Positions 9,056-18,118 of a stretch of 64,000 bases of DNA are shown here, piece by piece. How positions within the stretch are numbered: position 1 is the first letter of the stretch; the number at the start of each line of letters is the position of its first letter. Under the pieces are notes generated by a model. That model did not search any database and was not told the origin of the DNA. It saw only the letters and a list, made by a program, of their open reading frames with translations. This DNA comes from Tautonia sociabilis (GTDB lineage Bacteria > Planctomycetota > Planctomycetia > Isosphaerales > Isosphaeraceae), in the NCBI RefSeq assembly GCF_003977685.1, contig NZ_RYZH01000018.1, positions 1 through 64,000 of the forward strand, given 5' to 3'. The position numbers and the translations under genes were made by a program.

Positions 9056-9221
9056 CGGGGCCCTCCTCGGGCATGGGGATGGGGGTCTCACGCGGAGCCG
9101 CGGGGGAGCGGAGGGCGGGGGATCGGGGCCGCCGGGCCGGGAGCGCGGGGGTCGGAGGAATGCCTCCTCATCCGGGTCGCTCTGCCCTGGCCGACAGGCC
9201 CCCGATCCGCCTTCCTTCGGC

Positions 9222-10628
9222 TCACTCGTACCGCAACGACTTGACCGGGTGCATCCGCGCCGCCCGCTGCGCCGGCCAGACGCTGGCGGCGACGGCGATC
9301 AGCAGCGCCCCGCCGACGATCCAGGCGACGGTGAGCGGCTCGACCAGCGTGGGGATCTCGGGGAAGTAGTAGATGGCGTCGTCGAACACCTTGCGACCGG
9401 TCATCACGCTCAGCGCGTCCTCGATCTCGTTGATGTAGCGGACGAACAGCAGGCCGCCGGTCATGCCGACGAGGCTGCCCACCAGCCCCAGTGTCAGGCC
9501 GTAACCGAGGAAGATGCCGCGGACGCCGGAATCGGAGGCGCCGAGGGCCTTGAGGATGCCGATGTCCTTGGTCTTCTCGACCACGATCATCGAGAAGATG
9601 CCGAGGATGCCGAAGCCGGCCACGGCGATGATGAAGGAGAGCAGGATGTTCAGGATGTTCTGCTCGACCTGAACGGCGGCCAGCAGCGGGCCTTGCTTCT
9701 GCTCCCAGGTGGAGACGAGGAATCGGGTCGGCCACTTCCGCTCCAGGGTCAGGCGAATGGCGGAGGCGATGGCCTCCAGGTCGGCGCCGGGGCGGGCCTT
9801 GACCTGGATCTGGTTGACGAACCCGTCCTGGCCGCGCAGGAATTGCAGCCGCTCGATGGGCACGAAGACCTGCATCGAGTCGTACTCGCTCATGCCGCTT
9901 TTGAAGTAGCTGACGACGGTGAACTCGCCCGTCTTGGCCTCGGGGGTCTTGCCGGCGGAGGGGAAGTGCAGGATGACCTTCGAGCCCTCGGGGGCGATGA
10001 ACAGGTCCTCGTCCGATTCCGGACGGTGGATGGTTCCGAGCGCGTAGCCCAGGATCATCCCGTCGGCGGGGACGAGGTTGGCCATGTCCTCCAGCAGAAT
10101 GTCGGCGAAGGGGTCGTCCGGGTCGGTCCGCTGGTAGACCTGGCCGGCGTAGGTGTTCAGGCGGAATTCCTCGGGGACGTGGAAGGTGGGCTCGGCGGGA
10201 GGAAGGTCGGCCTGGCCCTCTCGAGGCTGGTGGACGAGATATTCGGCGAATTCGGAGACTCGGGCGCGGTCCTCGGGGCGGACGCCGATGATCTGCACCT
10301 CCCGGGTGAGGTACTCGCCGCCGCCGACGGGGATCATGGCGTAGCCGAAGAGCTGGAGCGAGGGGGCCAGGGCGTCGATCTGGTCGCCGGCGGCCTCCTC
10401 GATGGCGGCCAGGACCTCGTCCGGGTTGTTGAATCCGTTGAGGCTGAACGACTCGACGATGATGTCCGAGAGCGTGCCGTGCAGCCGCTCCTCCATCATC
10501 GTCGAGAACCCGGCCATGACCGAGTTGACCACGATCATCGTCGCCACGCCGAGCATGACGCTAATGATGCTCGCCAGCGCGATGTACCGGGTCCGCAGGT
10601 AGCGCCAGCAGAGCAGATACTTGTACAT
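9222..10628 (-). CDS. lolC: ABC transporter permease, LolC/LolE family
   Basis: A 468-residue permease. An N-terminal membrane helix (ALASIISVMLGVATMIVVNSV) is followed by a large periplasmic MacB-PCD-like domain (about residues 45-320). Three more helices come from the FtsX domain (about 335-460), ending in WPAQRAARMHPVKSLRYE, the standard end of FtsX-family permeases. LolC/LolE work with LolD to extract lipoproteins; a single permease probably forms a homodimer here. It lies between lysS and the ATPase gene, all in one direction. Assignment to LolC versus LolE is not possible from sequence alone. Confidence 0.88.
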   Translation of the reverse strand: MYKYLLCWRYLRTRYIALASIISVMLGVATMIVVNSVMAGFSTMMEERLHGTLSDIIVESFSLNGFNNPDEVLAAIEEAAGDQIDALAPSLQLFGYAMIPVGGGEYLTREVQIIGVRPEDRARVSEFAEYLVHQPREGQADLPPAEPTFHVPEEFRLNTYAGQVYQRTDPDDPFADILLEDMANLVPADGMILGYALGTIHRPESDEDLFIAPEGSKVILHFPSAGKTPEAKTGEFTVVSYFKSGMSEYDSMQVFVPIERLQFLRGQDGFVNQIQVKARPGADLEAIASAIRLTLERKWPTRFLVSTWEQKQGPLLAAVQVEQNILNILLSFIIAVAGFGILGIFSMIVVEKTKDIGILKALGASDSGVRGIFLGYGLTLGLVGSLVGMTGGLLFVRYINEIEDALSVMTGRKVFDDAIYYFPEIPTLVEPLTVAWIVGGALLIAVAASVWPAQRAARMHPVKSLRYE

Positions 10629-10706
10629 GGTCGGGCGTCTCCTTACGCCGGGTCGGGCTGAGTCTCGGTCGACCGGAGGCGTCCGGCTTTTTCGGAAATC
10701 GGACGC

Positions 10707-12224
10707 TCAGCCCCCTACGCTTCCCAACGACGACTGCGGTCGGAGCAGGGGGAAGAGGATCACGTCCCGAATGCTCGGCCGGTCGAGCAGCAGCATGCAG
10801 AGGCGGTCGATGCCGATGCCCAGGCCGCCGGCGGGGGGCATGGCGTGCTTGAGGGCCTTGATGAAGTCCTCGTCCATCTTGGCCATCGACTCCTCCTCGG
10901 GGAGCCCGGCGAGTTGCTGGCGGAAGAGCTGCTCCTGGAGGATCGGGTCGTTCAGTTCGGTATAGGCGTTGGCCAGCTCCATGCCGAGCACGAACAGCTC
11001 GAACCGCTCGGCGATCTCCGGGCGTCCGGCCTTCCGCTTGGTCAACGGACAGAGCGGGGCGGGGTAGTCGATGACGAAGACGGGTCCGACGAGCTGGTCC
11101 TCGACGGCCTCCTCGAACAGCTCGCCGAGGATGACCACGGGATCCTTGCCGGCGGTCTCGAGGCCGAGGGACTCGGCCCTGGCCTTCACGGCCTCGGGGT
11201 CGGCCGGATCGACGCCGGCGTGTTCGAGGACGAGCTCGTTGTACGTCTTCCGGGGCCAGGGGGGGGTGAAGTCGACGGTGACGGGGGCGGCCTCGCCCTC
11301 GGGGCCGACATGGATGGTGCGGGTGTAATTGCCGTCGACGGCGAGGATGGCGTTGCCGATGAGGGCCTCGGTCAGCTCCATCATGGTGTGGTAGTCGCCG
11401 TAGGCCTGGTAGGCCTCCATCATGGTGAATTCGGGGTTGTGCTTGCGGCTGATGCCCTCGTTGCGGTACACGCGACCGAGCTCGAAGACGCGCTCCATGC
11501 CGCCGACGAGCAGTCGCTTCAGGTGCAGCTCCAGGGCGATCCGCAAGTAAAGGTCCAGGCCGAGCGCGTTGTGGTGCGTCACGAACGGCCGGGCAGCGGC
11601 TCCTCCGGCGATCGACTGCATCGTCGGGCCCTCGATTTCGACGAAGCCTCGGGATTCCAGCGTGCGTCGAATCGACGAGACGATCTTCGAGCGGCCGAGG
11701 AAGGTCTGTAGGCTCTCGGGATTGCTGAACAGGTCGAGGTAGCGCATTCGGCTGCGCGCCTCGATATCGGTCAACCCGTGCCACTTCTCGGGAGGCGGAA
11801 GCAGCGACTTGCCGAGGAAGGTGAGCGACTCGGCGAAGACGGTGAGCTCGCCGGTCTTGGTGAAGCCGAGGGTGCCGTCGACGCCGAGCAGGTCGGAGAG
11901 GTCGAGTTGCTTCGCCAGCTCCCAGGCCTCGGGACCGACCTGCTTCTTGCCGACGAACAGCTGGATGCGGCCGGTCCAGTCGCGCAGCTCCAGGAAGTGG
12001 ACGTTTCCCTGAACCCGGCGCAACATGATCCGGCCGGCGATCCGGACGCGGGGGCCGGGAACCTCGTCGCCGGGCTGGGCGGCCTCGGGCGCTCGGGCTC
12101 GGACATCGGCGATCGCCGAGTGGTCGTCGAACCGGCGGCCCCAGGGATCGACGCCCAGGGCCTCGATCTTGCGGAGCTTCTCGGCGCGGACGGCTTCCAG
12201 GTCGTCGTTCTTCTCCTCGGACAT
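10707..12224 (-). CDS. lysS: Lysyl-tRNA synthetase, class II
   Basis: A 505-residue LysRS of normal length. An N-terminal OB-fold anticodon-binding domain (about residues 50-165, VRIAGRIMLRRVQGNVHFLELRD) precedes the class II catalytic core: motif 2 RVYRNEGISRKHNPEFTMME near residue 250 and motif 3 GLGIGIDRLCMLLLDRPSIRDVILFP at the end. It charges tRNA-Lys in the cytoplasm. It heads a same-strand group with the LolC/E and LolD genes and has a good sigma70-like promoter 55 bases upstream. Confidence 0.97.
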   Translation of the reverse strand: MSEEKNDDLEAVRAEKLRKIEALGVDPWGRRFDDHSAIADVRARAPEAAQPGDEVPGPRVRIAGRIMLRRVQGNVHFLELRDWTGRIQLFVGKKQVGPEAWELAKQLDLSDLLGVDGTLGFTKTGELTVFAESLTFLGKSLLPPPEKWHGLTDIEARSRMRYLDLFSNPESLQTFLGRSKIVSSIRRTLESRGFVEIEGPTMQSIAGGAAARPFVTHHNALGLDLYLRIALELHLKRLLVGGMERVFELGRVYRNEGISRKHNPEFTMMEAYQAYGDYHTMMELTEALIGNAILAVDGNYTRTIHVGPEGEAAPVTVDFTPPWPRKTYNELVLEHAGVDPADPEAVKARAESLGLETAGKDPVVILGELFEEAVEDQLVGPVFVIDYPAPLCPLTKRKAGRPEIAERFELFVLGMELANAYTELNDPILQEQLFRQQLAGLPEEESMAKMDEDFIKALKHAMPPAGGLGIGIDRLCMLLLDRPSIRDVILFPLLRPQSSLGSVGG

Positions 12225-12278
12225 CCTCGGGCCTTCGGTGCGAGCGGCGGGGGCGATCGTCGACGTAAGATGAGACGA

Positions 12279-12306
12279 ATTTTAGTCATCCTGCCGGGGC
12301 GGTCAA
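12279..12306 (-). promoter_or_regulatory. Sigma70-like promoter of lysS
   Basis: On the minus strand TTGACC (12306-12301) is followed after 16 bases by TAAAAT (12284-12279), five of six matches to the -10 consensus. It lies in a low-GC patch unusual for this genome and points into lysS. Confidence 0.7.
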
Positions 12307-12354
12307 CGTCAACCGGTGCGGGAGGAACGGGGATCGGGCGGGGAGCGCATCGGG

Positions 12355-12723
12355 ATGACCCTCTTCATGACGGAGATCCACGCGGGCGATCCGGTTCGGC
12401 TCGCGGAGTGGTATGCCAGGACGCTTGGCCTCCTGGTTTCGCTGCGGGACGAGCCGAAGGGGTTTGTCTTGCTGGAGGCCCCCGAGGGCGGCCGGCTGGC
12501 GATCAAACGAAGGGAGGACGCGACGGAGCGGCCGAAGGGGATGCGGCTGGTCTTCCAGGTCAAGGACGTGGGGGAGCAGCGGGATCGACTCCTCGGCCTC
12601 GGCGTCGCGGTCGGCGAGCAGGCTGAGAACCTCGAGGAGCGTTACCGGGAGGTCCGGCTCTCGGATCCGGAAGGGACGCCGATCACGATCTTCTCCTGGA
12701 GCGATCGTCCCGAGGGGGGCTGA
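12355..12723 (+). CDS. VOC-superfamily (glyoxalase/bleomycin resistance-like) protein
   Basis: A 122-residue protein with one VOC module: beta-alpha-beta-beta-beta starting FMTEIHAGDPVRLAEWYARTLGL and ending EVRLSDPEGTPITIFSW. Such proteins are small metal-dependent isomerases, dioxygenases or ligand-binding proteins; reaction and substrate are not identifiable. I chose the ATG at 12355, which has GGGAG upstream and begins just before the first strand. It is divergent from lysS. Confidence 0.8.
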   Translation: MTLFMTEIHAGDPVRLAEWYARTLGLLVSLRDEPKGFVLLEAPEGGRLAIKRREDATERPKGMRLVFQVKDVGEQRDRLLGLGVAVGEQAENLEERYREVRLSDPEGTPITIFSWSDRPEGG

Positions 12724-13009
12724 CCTCGCCGGGCGTCGGCCGATCTCGCCGGCCGACCATGGCGAGGATCGCGACGGAGCACTGGCTCGCGGCCACAACG
12801 GCGCCGAACTCGACCGATCCCAGCGCAGCGGTGACGCTGAGTCCGAGCCCGACGGTGCACGCCAGGCCGACGAGGAGTCGACCGTCCCGGGCAGTGATCG
12901 CGACGTCCGCCGAGGTGCCCGATGCGATCACCACGACGACCGCGGCTGAGAGTGTCGGGTCGCTCAAGGGAGCCGCCAGCGGGCGCCGAGCATGGGGAGC
13001 GGACTCCAA
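12683..13009 (-). CDS. Possible small membrane protein, 108 residues
   Basis: A TTG-started frame with two to three hydrophobic stretches (TLSAAVVVVIASGT, LLVGLACTVGLGLSVTAAL, FGAVVAASQCSVAILAMVG) and a basic, proline-rich C-terminal tail (GRRDRPTP). Codon use looks natural for this genome. It follows the DUF1569 gene by 15 bases on the same strand and overlaps the 3' end of the VOC gene by 41 bases in convergent orientation. The binding site is weak, so the exact start is uncertain. No family recognised. Confidence 0.42.
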   Translation of the reverse strand: MESAPHARRPLAAPLSDPTLSAAVVVVIASGTSADVAITARDGRLLVGLACTVGLGLSVTAALGSVEFGAVVAASQCSVAILAMVGRRDRPTPGEVSPPRDDRSRRRS

Positions 13010-13024
13010 TCGGGCGAGGGACGA

Positions 13025-13531
13025 TCAGGAGGGCTGGCCGACGGCTCCCAAGCCGGCCGGGGGAGTGGTCGCCTCGGAGTCCCCGGGGATGAGGAAGCCG
13101 AGGTGATGGGCGGCGTGGATCCAGCTCAGTTGTTGCCACTGTTGGAGGGTCAGGTCGACCGCCGGGTGCTGGAGGTCGGCGCTGGAGCAATTCCGGGCGC
13201 GTTCGAGGGTGGCGATGCAGGCGTCGATGGACGCCGGGTCGTCGGGGCCGCTCGGGGAGGTCGGGACGAGGGGCTTGAGGGTCGGGAGCCCGGCCCTCAT
13301 GCGACGGGTGCGGATGACCTGGCGGAAGAGCGGCCCGAAGACCAGGGCCCGGATCGGCCAGGGCAGGCGCCGTTCTCTCCCGTCGAGGGCGACGCGCATC
13401 GTGGCCGTCAGATGGTCGCAGATCTGGGCGAGGTTCCACTTGCCGAGCATGGTGTAGCCGCCGGATTGGAGGCGGCGGATCTCGGCGATGACGGAGTCGG
13501 CATCGCGGAAGTCGAGCGATCGGCGTTCCAT
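13025..13531 (-). CDS. DUF1569 (DinB-like) protein
   Basis: A 168-residue protein of the DUF1569 family, a helical bundle related to DinB. Typical pieces are the N-terminal LGKWNLAQICDHLTATM (with the helix-capping HL that corresponds to the metal site in DinB proteins) and the C-terminal LSWIHAAHHLGFL. DinB-like proteins often bind a divalent metal and act as thiol-dependent transferases, but no function is established for DUF1569. It begins 20 bases after the end of the larA-like gene and is probably co-transcribed with it. Confidence 0.85.
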   Translation of the reverse strand: MERRSLDFRDADSVIAEIRRLQSGGYTMLGKWNLAQICDHLTATMRVALDGRERRLPWPIRALVFGPLFRQVIRTRRMRAGLPTLKPLVPTSPSGPDDPASIDACIATLERARNCSSADLQHPAVDLTLQQWQQLSWIHAAHHLGFLIPGDSEATTPPAGLGAVGQPS

Positions 13532-13551
13532 CGGCGGGAACCCTCGGGGAT

Positions 13552-14826
13552 CTAGCCTTCGATCGTGGGCAACACGTAGGGGCCCTTGGGGATGACGGCG
13601 ACCCGGGCGTTCGGGCCGTACTCGGCGAGCGATGCGGCGAGGGCGGCCTCGACGGTCTCGGCGGGTTCGACGAACAGGCCGGCCAGGGTCTCGGCGGGGA
13701 GGCCGTCGGAGACGACCTTCACCCGGGCCTTGCGCCGGACCTTGGCGAGCTCCTCGAGCTGCCACTGGTCGAGCACGAAGTATTCCTTGCCGAGGATGCG
13801 TTCCATGAAGACGTCGAGCGAGGGGTTCTCTCGGAAGAGGCTCTGGAACTCGGGGCTGCCGATTCCTTCGCTCAGGCTGGCGGCGAGGATGATCGTGCCG
13901 CCTTGCTTGACGATAGGCAGGCAGCCGGTCATCCCTTTGACGGCCTGATAGAAGGTGGTGTCGAGCGGGTAGCCGGCGGAGCTGGTCACGACGACGTCGA
14001 CCGGCTCTCGGACCGGGGCCGTGACGACGTGCTCGATGAACCGGACGCCCTCCAGGAAGGCGGCCTCCATGTCTCCCGCGACGACGGAGGTGATCCGGCG
14101 CTGCTTGTCGAGGGTGACGTTGACAATGAAATCGCAGCCGGCCATGCGGGCGATGCGGGTGTTCTCCTCGTGGACGGGGTTGCCGTCGAGGATGCCGCAA
14201 TCGGCCTTGGGGTGTTCGAGGAAGTCGGGGCCGTGCCAGATCTTGACCGTCTCGATGGCGGCGATGCCCGGGCAGATGAGCTTGCGGCCCCCGGAGTAGC
14301 CGGCCATCAGGTGCGGCTCGATCAGGCCCGTGGCGATCTTCAGATCGGCCTGGACGTAGCGCGAGTCGATCCAGGCGGGAACTCCCTTCGGCGTGGTGCC
14401 GAGGAAGGTGTGTTCTTCCAGGGCGGTGCCGTGGTGGTCCTCGACGCGGTACTCCCGGGCGATCGGCTCGCCGAGCATCTCGACGCGCTCGGCCTCGGTG
14501 CTTGGCCGGTGCAGGCCGGTGGCGACGAGGATCAGGACGTCCTCGCGCCGGATGCCGGACTCGTGCAGCACCCGGAGCGTGGGGTGAAGGATCGTCTCAT
14601 TGGGGACCGGTCGGGTGATGTCGCAGACAAGAATGCAGGCGGTTTTCTTGCCCCTGGCCACCTCGCGCAGGGGGGGAGAGCCGATGGGGGCTTCCAGGCT
14701 GGCGACGACGGCGGCGTCGGGGTCGTCCAGCGGCGGGACGTCCCGGATCTCCAGCGGGCCGATGACCCGATCGTCGGGCAGTTCGACCTCGAGGCCATTG
14801 CGGCCGTAGTCGAGGATCACGCGCAT
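13552..14826 (-). CDS. Nickel-dependent lactate racemase family protein (LarA-like)
   Basis: A 424-residue LarA-family protein. All residues of the known active site are present at almost the same positions as in the Lactobacillus enzyme: H106 (ATGLHRPST), H172 ([13 protein letters not shown]), K182, which carries the pyridinium-type nickel pincer cofactor, and H198 (IWHGPDF). LarA enzymes racemise or epimerise 2-hydroxy acids. The cofactor is made by LarB, LarC and LarE, none of which is in this window. The substrate need not be lactate, since the family is diverse. It is followed by DUF1569. Confidence 0.88.
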   Translation of the reverse strand: MRVILDYGRNGLEVELPDDRVIGPLEIRDVPPLDDPDAAVVASLEAPIGSPPLREVARGKKTACILVCDITRPVPNETILHPTLRVLHESGIRREDVLILVATGLHRPSTEAERVEMLGEPIAREYRVEDHHGTALEEHTFLGTTPKGVPAWIDSRYVQADLKIATGLIEPHLMAGYSGGRKLICPGIAAIETVKIWHGPDFLEHPKADCGILDGNPVHEENTRIARMAGCDFIVNVTLDKQRRITSVVAGDMEAAFLEGVRFIEHVVTAPVREPVDVVVTSSAGYPLDTTFYQAVKGMTGCLPIVKQGGTIILAASLSEGIGSPEFQSLFRENPSLDVFMERILGKEYFVLDQWQLEELAKVRRKARVKVVSDGLPAETLAGLFVEPAETVEAALAASLAEYGPNARVAVIPKGPYVLPTIEG

Positions 14827-15104
14827 CGCGGTCGTCTCCGATCAGTCGGACGGTGGGCAGGCAGGGCCGCCGGCGAGGCGCTCGATGGGGGGCGAGCGCC
14901 GAAGCAGGCAAGCGGCCATCATAACCGATCGGTGGTCCGGTTGCGCGAGCGGAGGGGAGCGAGGAGGACTCGGAACGGCGAGGAACACCGGCGGCTGGCT
15001 CGGGAGGAGGAACCACGACCGATCGCTCGGGTGACAGACCCCGGCCCTGGCTGGTCGGGGTCGTCTCGGGTCCGTTCTCGATCGGGCCGGAGGCCGCTCC
15101 GGGA

Positions 15105-17018
15105 TCAGCTCGAAGTGGGAGCCCCCCGAGGGTGGTCTCGGCGGGACTGGCGGGTGAGCAGAAGCTCGGGAATGCTGAGCTTCGCATCGGCGATGCTATT
15201 GAGAAGGCGATCGGCGCCCATGCGGGAGAGGCGGACGCGGGCCTTCTCGCCGCCGGCCTCTCCCCAGCGGCCGGCCCAGAGCGGGACGTCGGGGTAGAGC
15301 GCCTTGAGGCGTCGGACGAGATAGCGGGCGGAGCTGAGGCCGACCGGAGGGAGGTGCGACAGCACGACGACCTGCGGGCCGCCCCCCTCGGAGACGTGCC
15401 CGGCGGCCTCCAGCGGCGAGGCGCCCGAGGAGACGACCTCCACCGGAACGCCGCTCGGCCGCAGGGCCAGGGCGAGCATGCGGAGCACCATCGCGTCGGC
15501 GTCGTCGTTGCTGGCGACGCCGATCACCTTGCGGCCCTCGGCCGAGGCCAGCCGGCGCCTTGCCTCGTCCTCCTCGACCGAGGTCCGGGCGTCCAGGTCG
15601 TCGAGGATCGTCCGGACGATGTTCCAGAGGAACACCTGGTCCTTCTCCTCGATCACCCCCCGGGCTAAATCTCGCTCGGCGTGGGAGAGGGCGGGGATGA
15701 GGATCTCGTCGAAGGCGGCCTCGATCGGCTTCCCCTCGTCGAGATACTCCTCGACCACGTCGATCGCCCCGTCTGAATCACGAGCGAGCGTTCGCTGATA
15801 GAAGAGCGCGCCGGGCTCCAACACGGCGTCCTCGCCGAGCATCGTGGCGAAGAACCGCAGGGCGGGCACGTACTTGCCCAGCACGGCGAGGCAGACGGTC
15901 AGCGGCGTCGACAGCAAGAGGCCCGGCGCTCCCCAGAGCCACGTCCAGAACATGGCCGCGATCAGGAGCCCCACGGCGGTGATCCCCGTCGTCCTCCCGT
16001 AGAGAACCGGCTCCAACACGTACTCGGAGAACGCCTCGAAGCTGATGAACAGGACGGCGACCAGGATCGGCTCCTGCCAGCCCTCGCTGAAGACGAACGA
16101 GTAGCCCAGGGGCATCAGGAACGCCGTCCACGGGCCGACATACGGGATGAACCGCAGCACGAAGACGAGGAAGCCCCAGAGCACCGCGTAGGGGACGCCG
16201 ATCAGGAAGAGCCCGATCCCCAGGATCAGGCCGCAGACGGCGTTGAAGAACGAGAAGGTCATCAGATAGCGGCTGATCCGCTCGCCCGCCTCGCCCAGGG
16301 TGCGGGTGGTCAGGCTGATGTGGCTGAGGCCGATGACCTGGATGACCCGGCCGAACAGGTCATCGCGCGTGATGAGCATGAAGGCCGTCAGCACCAGGAC
16401 GATGCCGAAGATCGCCGCCGGCTCCAGCAGCGGGCCGACGGCCGTGCGGAAGCGATCCTGAATCGTCGGCCGCTCGACGACCTCGACCTTGTAGATGGCC
16501 GATTCCTCGTCCTCCGGCGTTTCCTCGGGCCTGCCGGAGAAGGGAGGGGGGCCGACCCCGGGCGCCTCGGGAAGCTCGGCGAGGGCGACCCCGGCGTCTT
16601 CCCCGTCGGCCCGGTCCGGCTCCAGGATGGATCGGGACATGTCCTCGGCCATGTCTTTCAGCTCGCCGACGGTCGAGGGCTTCCCCGTCCTGACCACCTC
16701 GCTGATCTTGCGCTCGATCTCGCCTCGGTGCTCGGTGAGGTCCGTCGCGAGCTGGCCGAGCTGCTGAATCACCACGAAGCCCACACCCCCAAGGGCGCCC
16801 AGGGTCAGCACGACGGTCAACACCACGGCGAGCACGCGGGGCAGCCCGCGACGCTCCAGCCATCCGACCAGAGGAGCCAGCACCAAGCTCAGCAGCAGGG
16901 CCAGCGCCAGCGGCCGGAGCACCTCGGCCGCGAAGTACATGAAGGCGATGATCGCGAGGATGAGCACGGTCACGATGACCGGGTGGTTCATCCGAATGCG
17001 GACGGTGCGGTCGGCCAC
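15105..17018 (-). CDS. AI-2E family (PerM-type) permease with extra C-terminal soluble domain
   Basis: A 637-residue protein. Residues 1-430 are an AI-2E/PerM permease: N-terminal helices (VIVTVLILAIIAFMYF, LALALLLSLVLAPLVGWLE), a soluble insert with a long acidic linker at about 140-195, and the C-terminal helix cluster with FIPYVGPWTAFLMPLGYS and LLIAAMFWTWLWGAPGLLLSTPL. Residues 430-637 are cytosolic: a helical part (ALSHAERDLARGVIEEKDQVF) then a Rossmann-like segment KVIGVASNDDADAMVLRMLALAL...PQVVVLSHLPP that resembles B12-binding-type domains without the cobalamin DxHxxG motif. Starts at GTG with GAGAGG upstream. The transported substrate is unknown. Confidence 0.82.
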   Translation of the reverse strand: MADRTVRIRMNHPVIVTVLILAIIAFMYFAAEVLRPLALALLLSLVLAPLVGWLERRGLPRVLAVVLTVVLTLGALGGVGFVVIQQLGQLATDLTEHRGEIERKISEVVRTGKPSTVGELKDMAEDMSRSILEPDRADGEDAGVALAELPEAPGVGPPPFSGRPEETPEDEESAIYKVEVVERPTIQDRFRTAVGPLLEPAAIFGIVLVLTAFMLITRDDLFGRVIQVIGLSHISLTTRTLGEAGERISRYLMTFSFFNAVCGLILGIGLFLIGVPYAVLWGFLVFVLRFIPYVGPWTAFLMPLGYSFVFSEGWQEPILVAVLFISFEAFSEYVLEPVLYGRTTGITAVGLLIAAMFWTWLWGAPGLLLSTPLTVCLAVLGKYVPALRFFATMLGEDAVLEPGALFYQRTLARDSDGAIDVVEEYLDEGKPIEAAFDEILIPALSHAERDLARGVIEEKDQVFLWNIVRTILDDLDARTSVEEDEARRRLASAEGRKVIGVASNDDADAMVLRMLALALRPSGVPVEVVSSGASPLEAAGHVSEGGGPQVVVLSHLPPVGLSSARYLVRRLKALYPDVPLWAGRWGEAGGEKARVRLSRMGADRLLNSIADAKLSIPELLLTRQSRRDHPRGAPTSS

Positions 17019-17135
17019 GGGTGGGGACCTCTCGGCGCCGAAGGGGGGCGAATGGTGACGGTTGGGACAGGGGGGGGGAGGATGATCGTCGAGTCGGGCC
17101 GCGCCCCGAAGGGCGGGGCGCGGCCTGTCTCGCGG

Positions 17136-17837
17136 TCAGGAGCGTCGCACCACGGTCGTCCGGCGGACGCCGATCACGGGCACCGGCACCGGCAGCTCTC
17201 CCGAGCCGACCAGCGAGCCGAAGATCACCGACGCCAGCGAGACGATCACGCCCAGCAGCGACCACCAGGCGGCCTCCCGGGAGACTCGGACGACCTGCTC
17301 CCGGGTGACGGCGTTGCCCGGGTCCTCGGCGAAGTCCCGGAACCGAGCGATCTGATCGGCGGGGACCTGGGCCCGCTCCATCATCGAGGTGATGCGATCG
17401 ACGTTCATGCCGCCCCCCTCGACGGCCGCCGGCTCGGCATAGGCGACGGTGGCGCCGCCGACCATGCCGCTGAAGCCGGCCCGGACTCCCGAGGCGAGCA
17501 GGCCAAACAGGCCGATGAACAGCAGCCCCCAGAGGATCAGGCCGTAGAGGACGGCCTCCAGCTTGCTCTCTCCCACGGCCAGCCGGCTCGTGGCCCAGCC
17601 GCCGAAGAAGAAGGAGATCAGCAGCGTGATCGCCGTGTACAGGGCACCGACGACGCCGATGGAGGCACCCTCGGCGTTGCGGGCGACCGCCTCGCCAAGC
17701 AGGGCGACGCCCAGGAGCATCAGCACCGCGTAGAAAGTCACCGCGACCATCGCGCCGGCGAAGATCGCCTGCCAGCTCACCCGGCTGCGCACGGCCAGAA
17801 CGTCGGTCGGGTCGGGACGGGTCATCTCGTCAGCCAT
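17136..17837 (-). CDS. Membrane protein, four predicted helices
   Basis: A 233-residue membrane protein. After a polar N terminus come helices around VSWQAIFAGAMVAVTFYAVLMLLGVALLG, GVVGALYTAITLLISFFFGGWATS, LYGLILWGLLFIGLFGLLASG and, after a soluble stretch of about 60 residues, WSLLGVIVSLASVIFGSLVG. Planctomycetes and other bacteria carry similar YrzE/DUF-type membrane proteins of unknown function. Good binding site (GAGGGAATTCC) before the ATG. It precedes the AI-2E gene on the same strand (gap 117 bases), so the two may be co-transcribed. Confidence 0.8.
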   Translation of the reverse strand: MADEMTRPDPTDVLAVRSRVSWQAIFAGAMVAVTFYAVLMLLGVALLGEAVARNAEGASIGVVGALYTAITLLISFFFGGWATSRLAVGESKLEAVLYGLILWGLLFIGLFGLLASGVRAGFSGMVGGATVAYAEPAAVEGGGMNVDRITSMMERAQVPADQIARFRDFAEDPGNAVTREQVVRVSREAAWWSLLGVIVSLASVIFGSLVGSGELPVPVPVIGVRRTTVVRRS

Positions 17838-18118
17838 CGGAATTCCCTCGTCGGAGTGTGGTGTCGCGGATCGGGGGAAGATCGTCCCTGATCCTCGTCG
17901 ACCCCAGACCGGCTCGAGGCCCCGTCCGCCCGACCGGGCGGACCGCGACGGGCCGGCGGTCTGACCGGCGACCGATGCAAGCGCCGTGCCGCTGGCCGGG
18001 GCGGCACGGTCCTTGCGGTCGACCGAGCATCCCGAGAGCATGAGGGTGCTCCCCCCGGCGGGGCTGCCCGCTCCGTCGTCGTCACCACAACGAACGCCGA
18101 GGACACGAGGACCCAACG

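Noticed and set aside
12759..13106. Plus-strand frame opposite the possible small membrane protein
   Set aside because: Serine/alanine/arginine-rich composition typical of antisense frames; the minus strand has natural hydrophobic segments.
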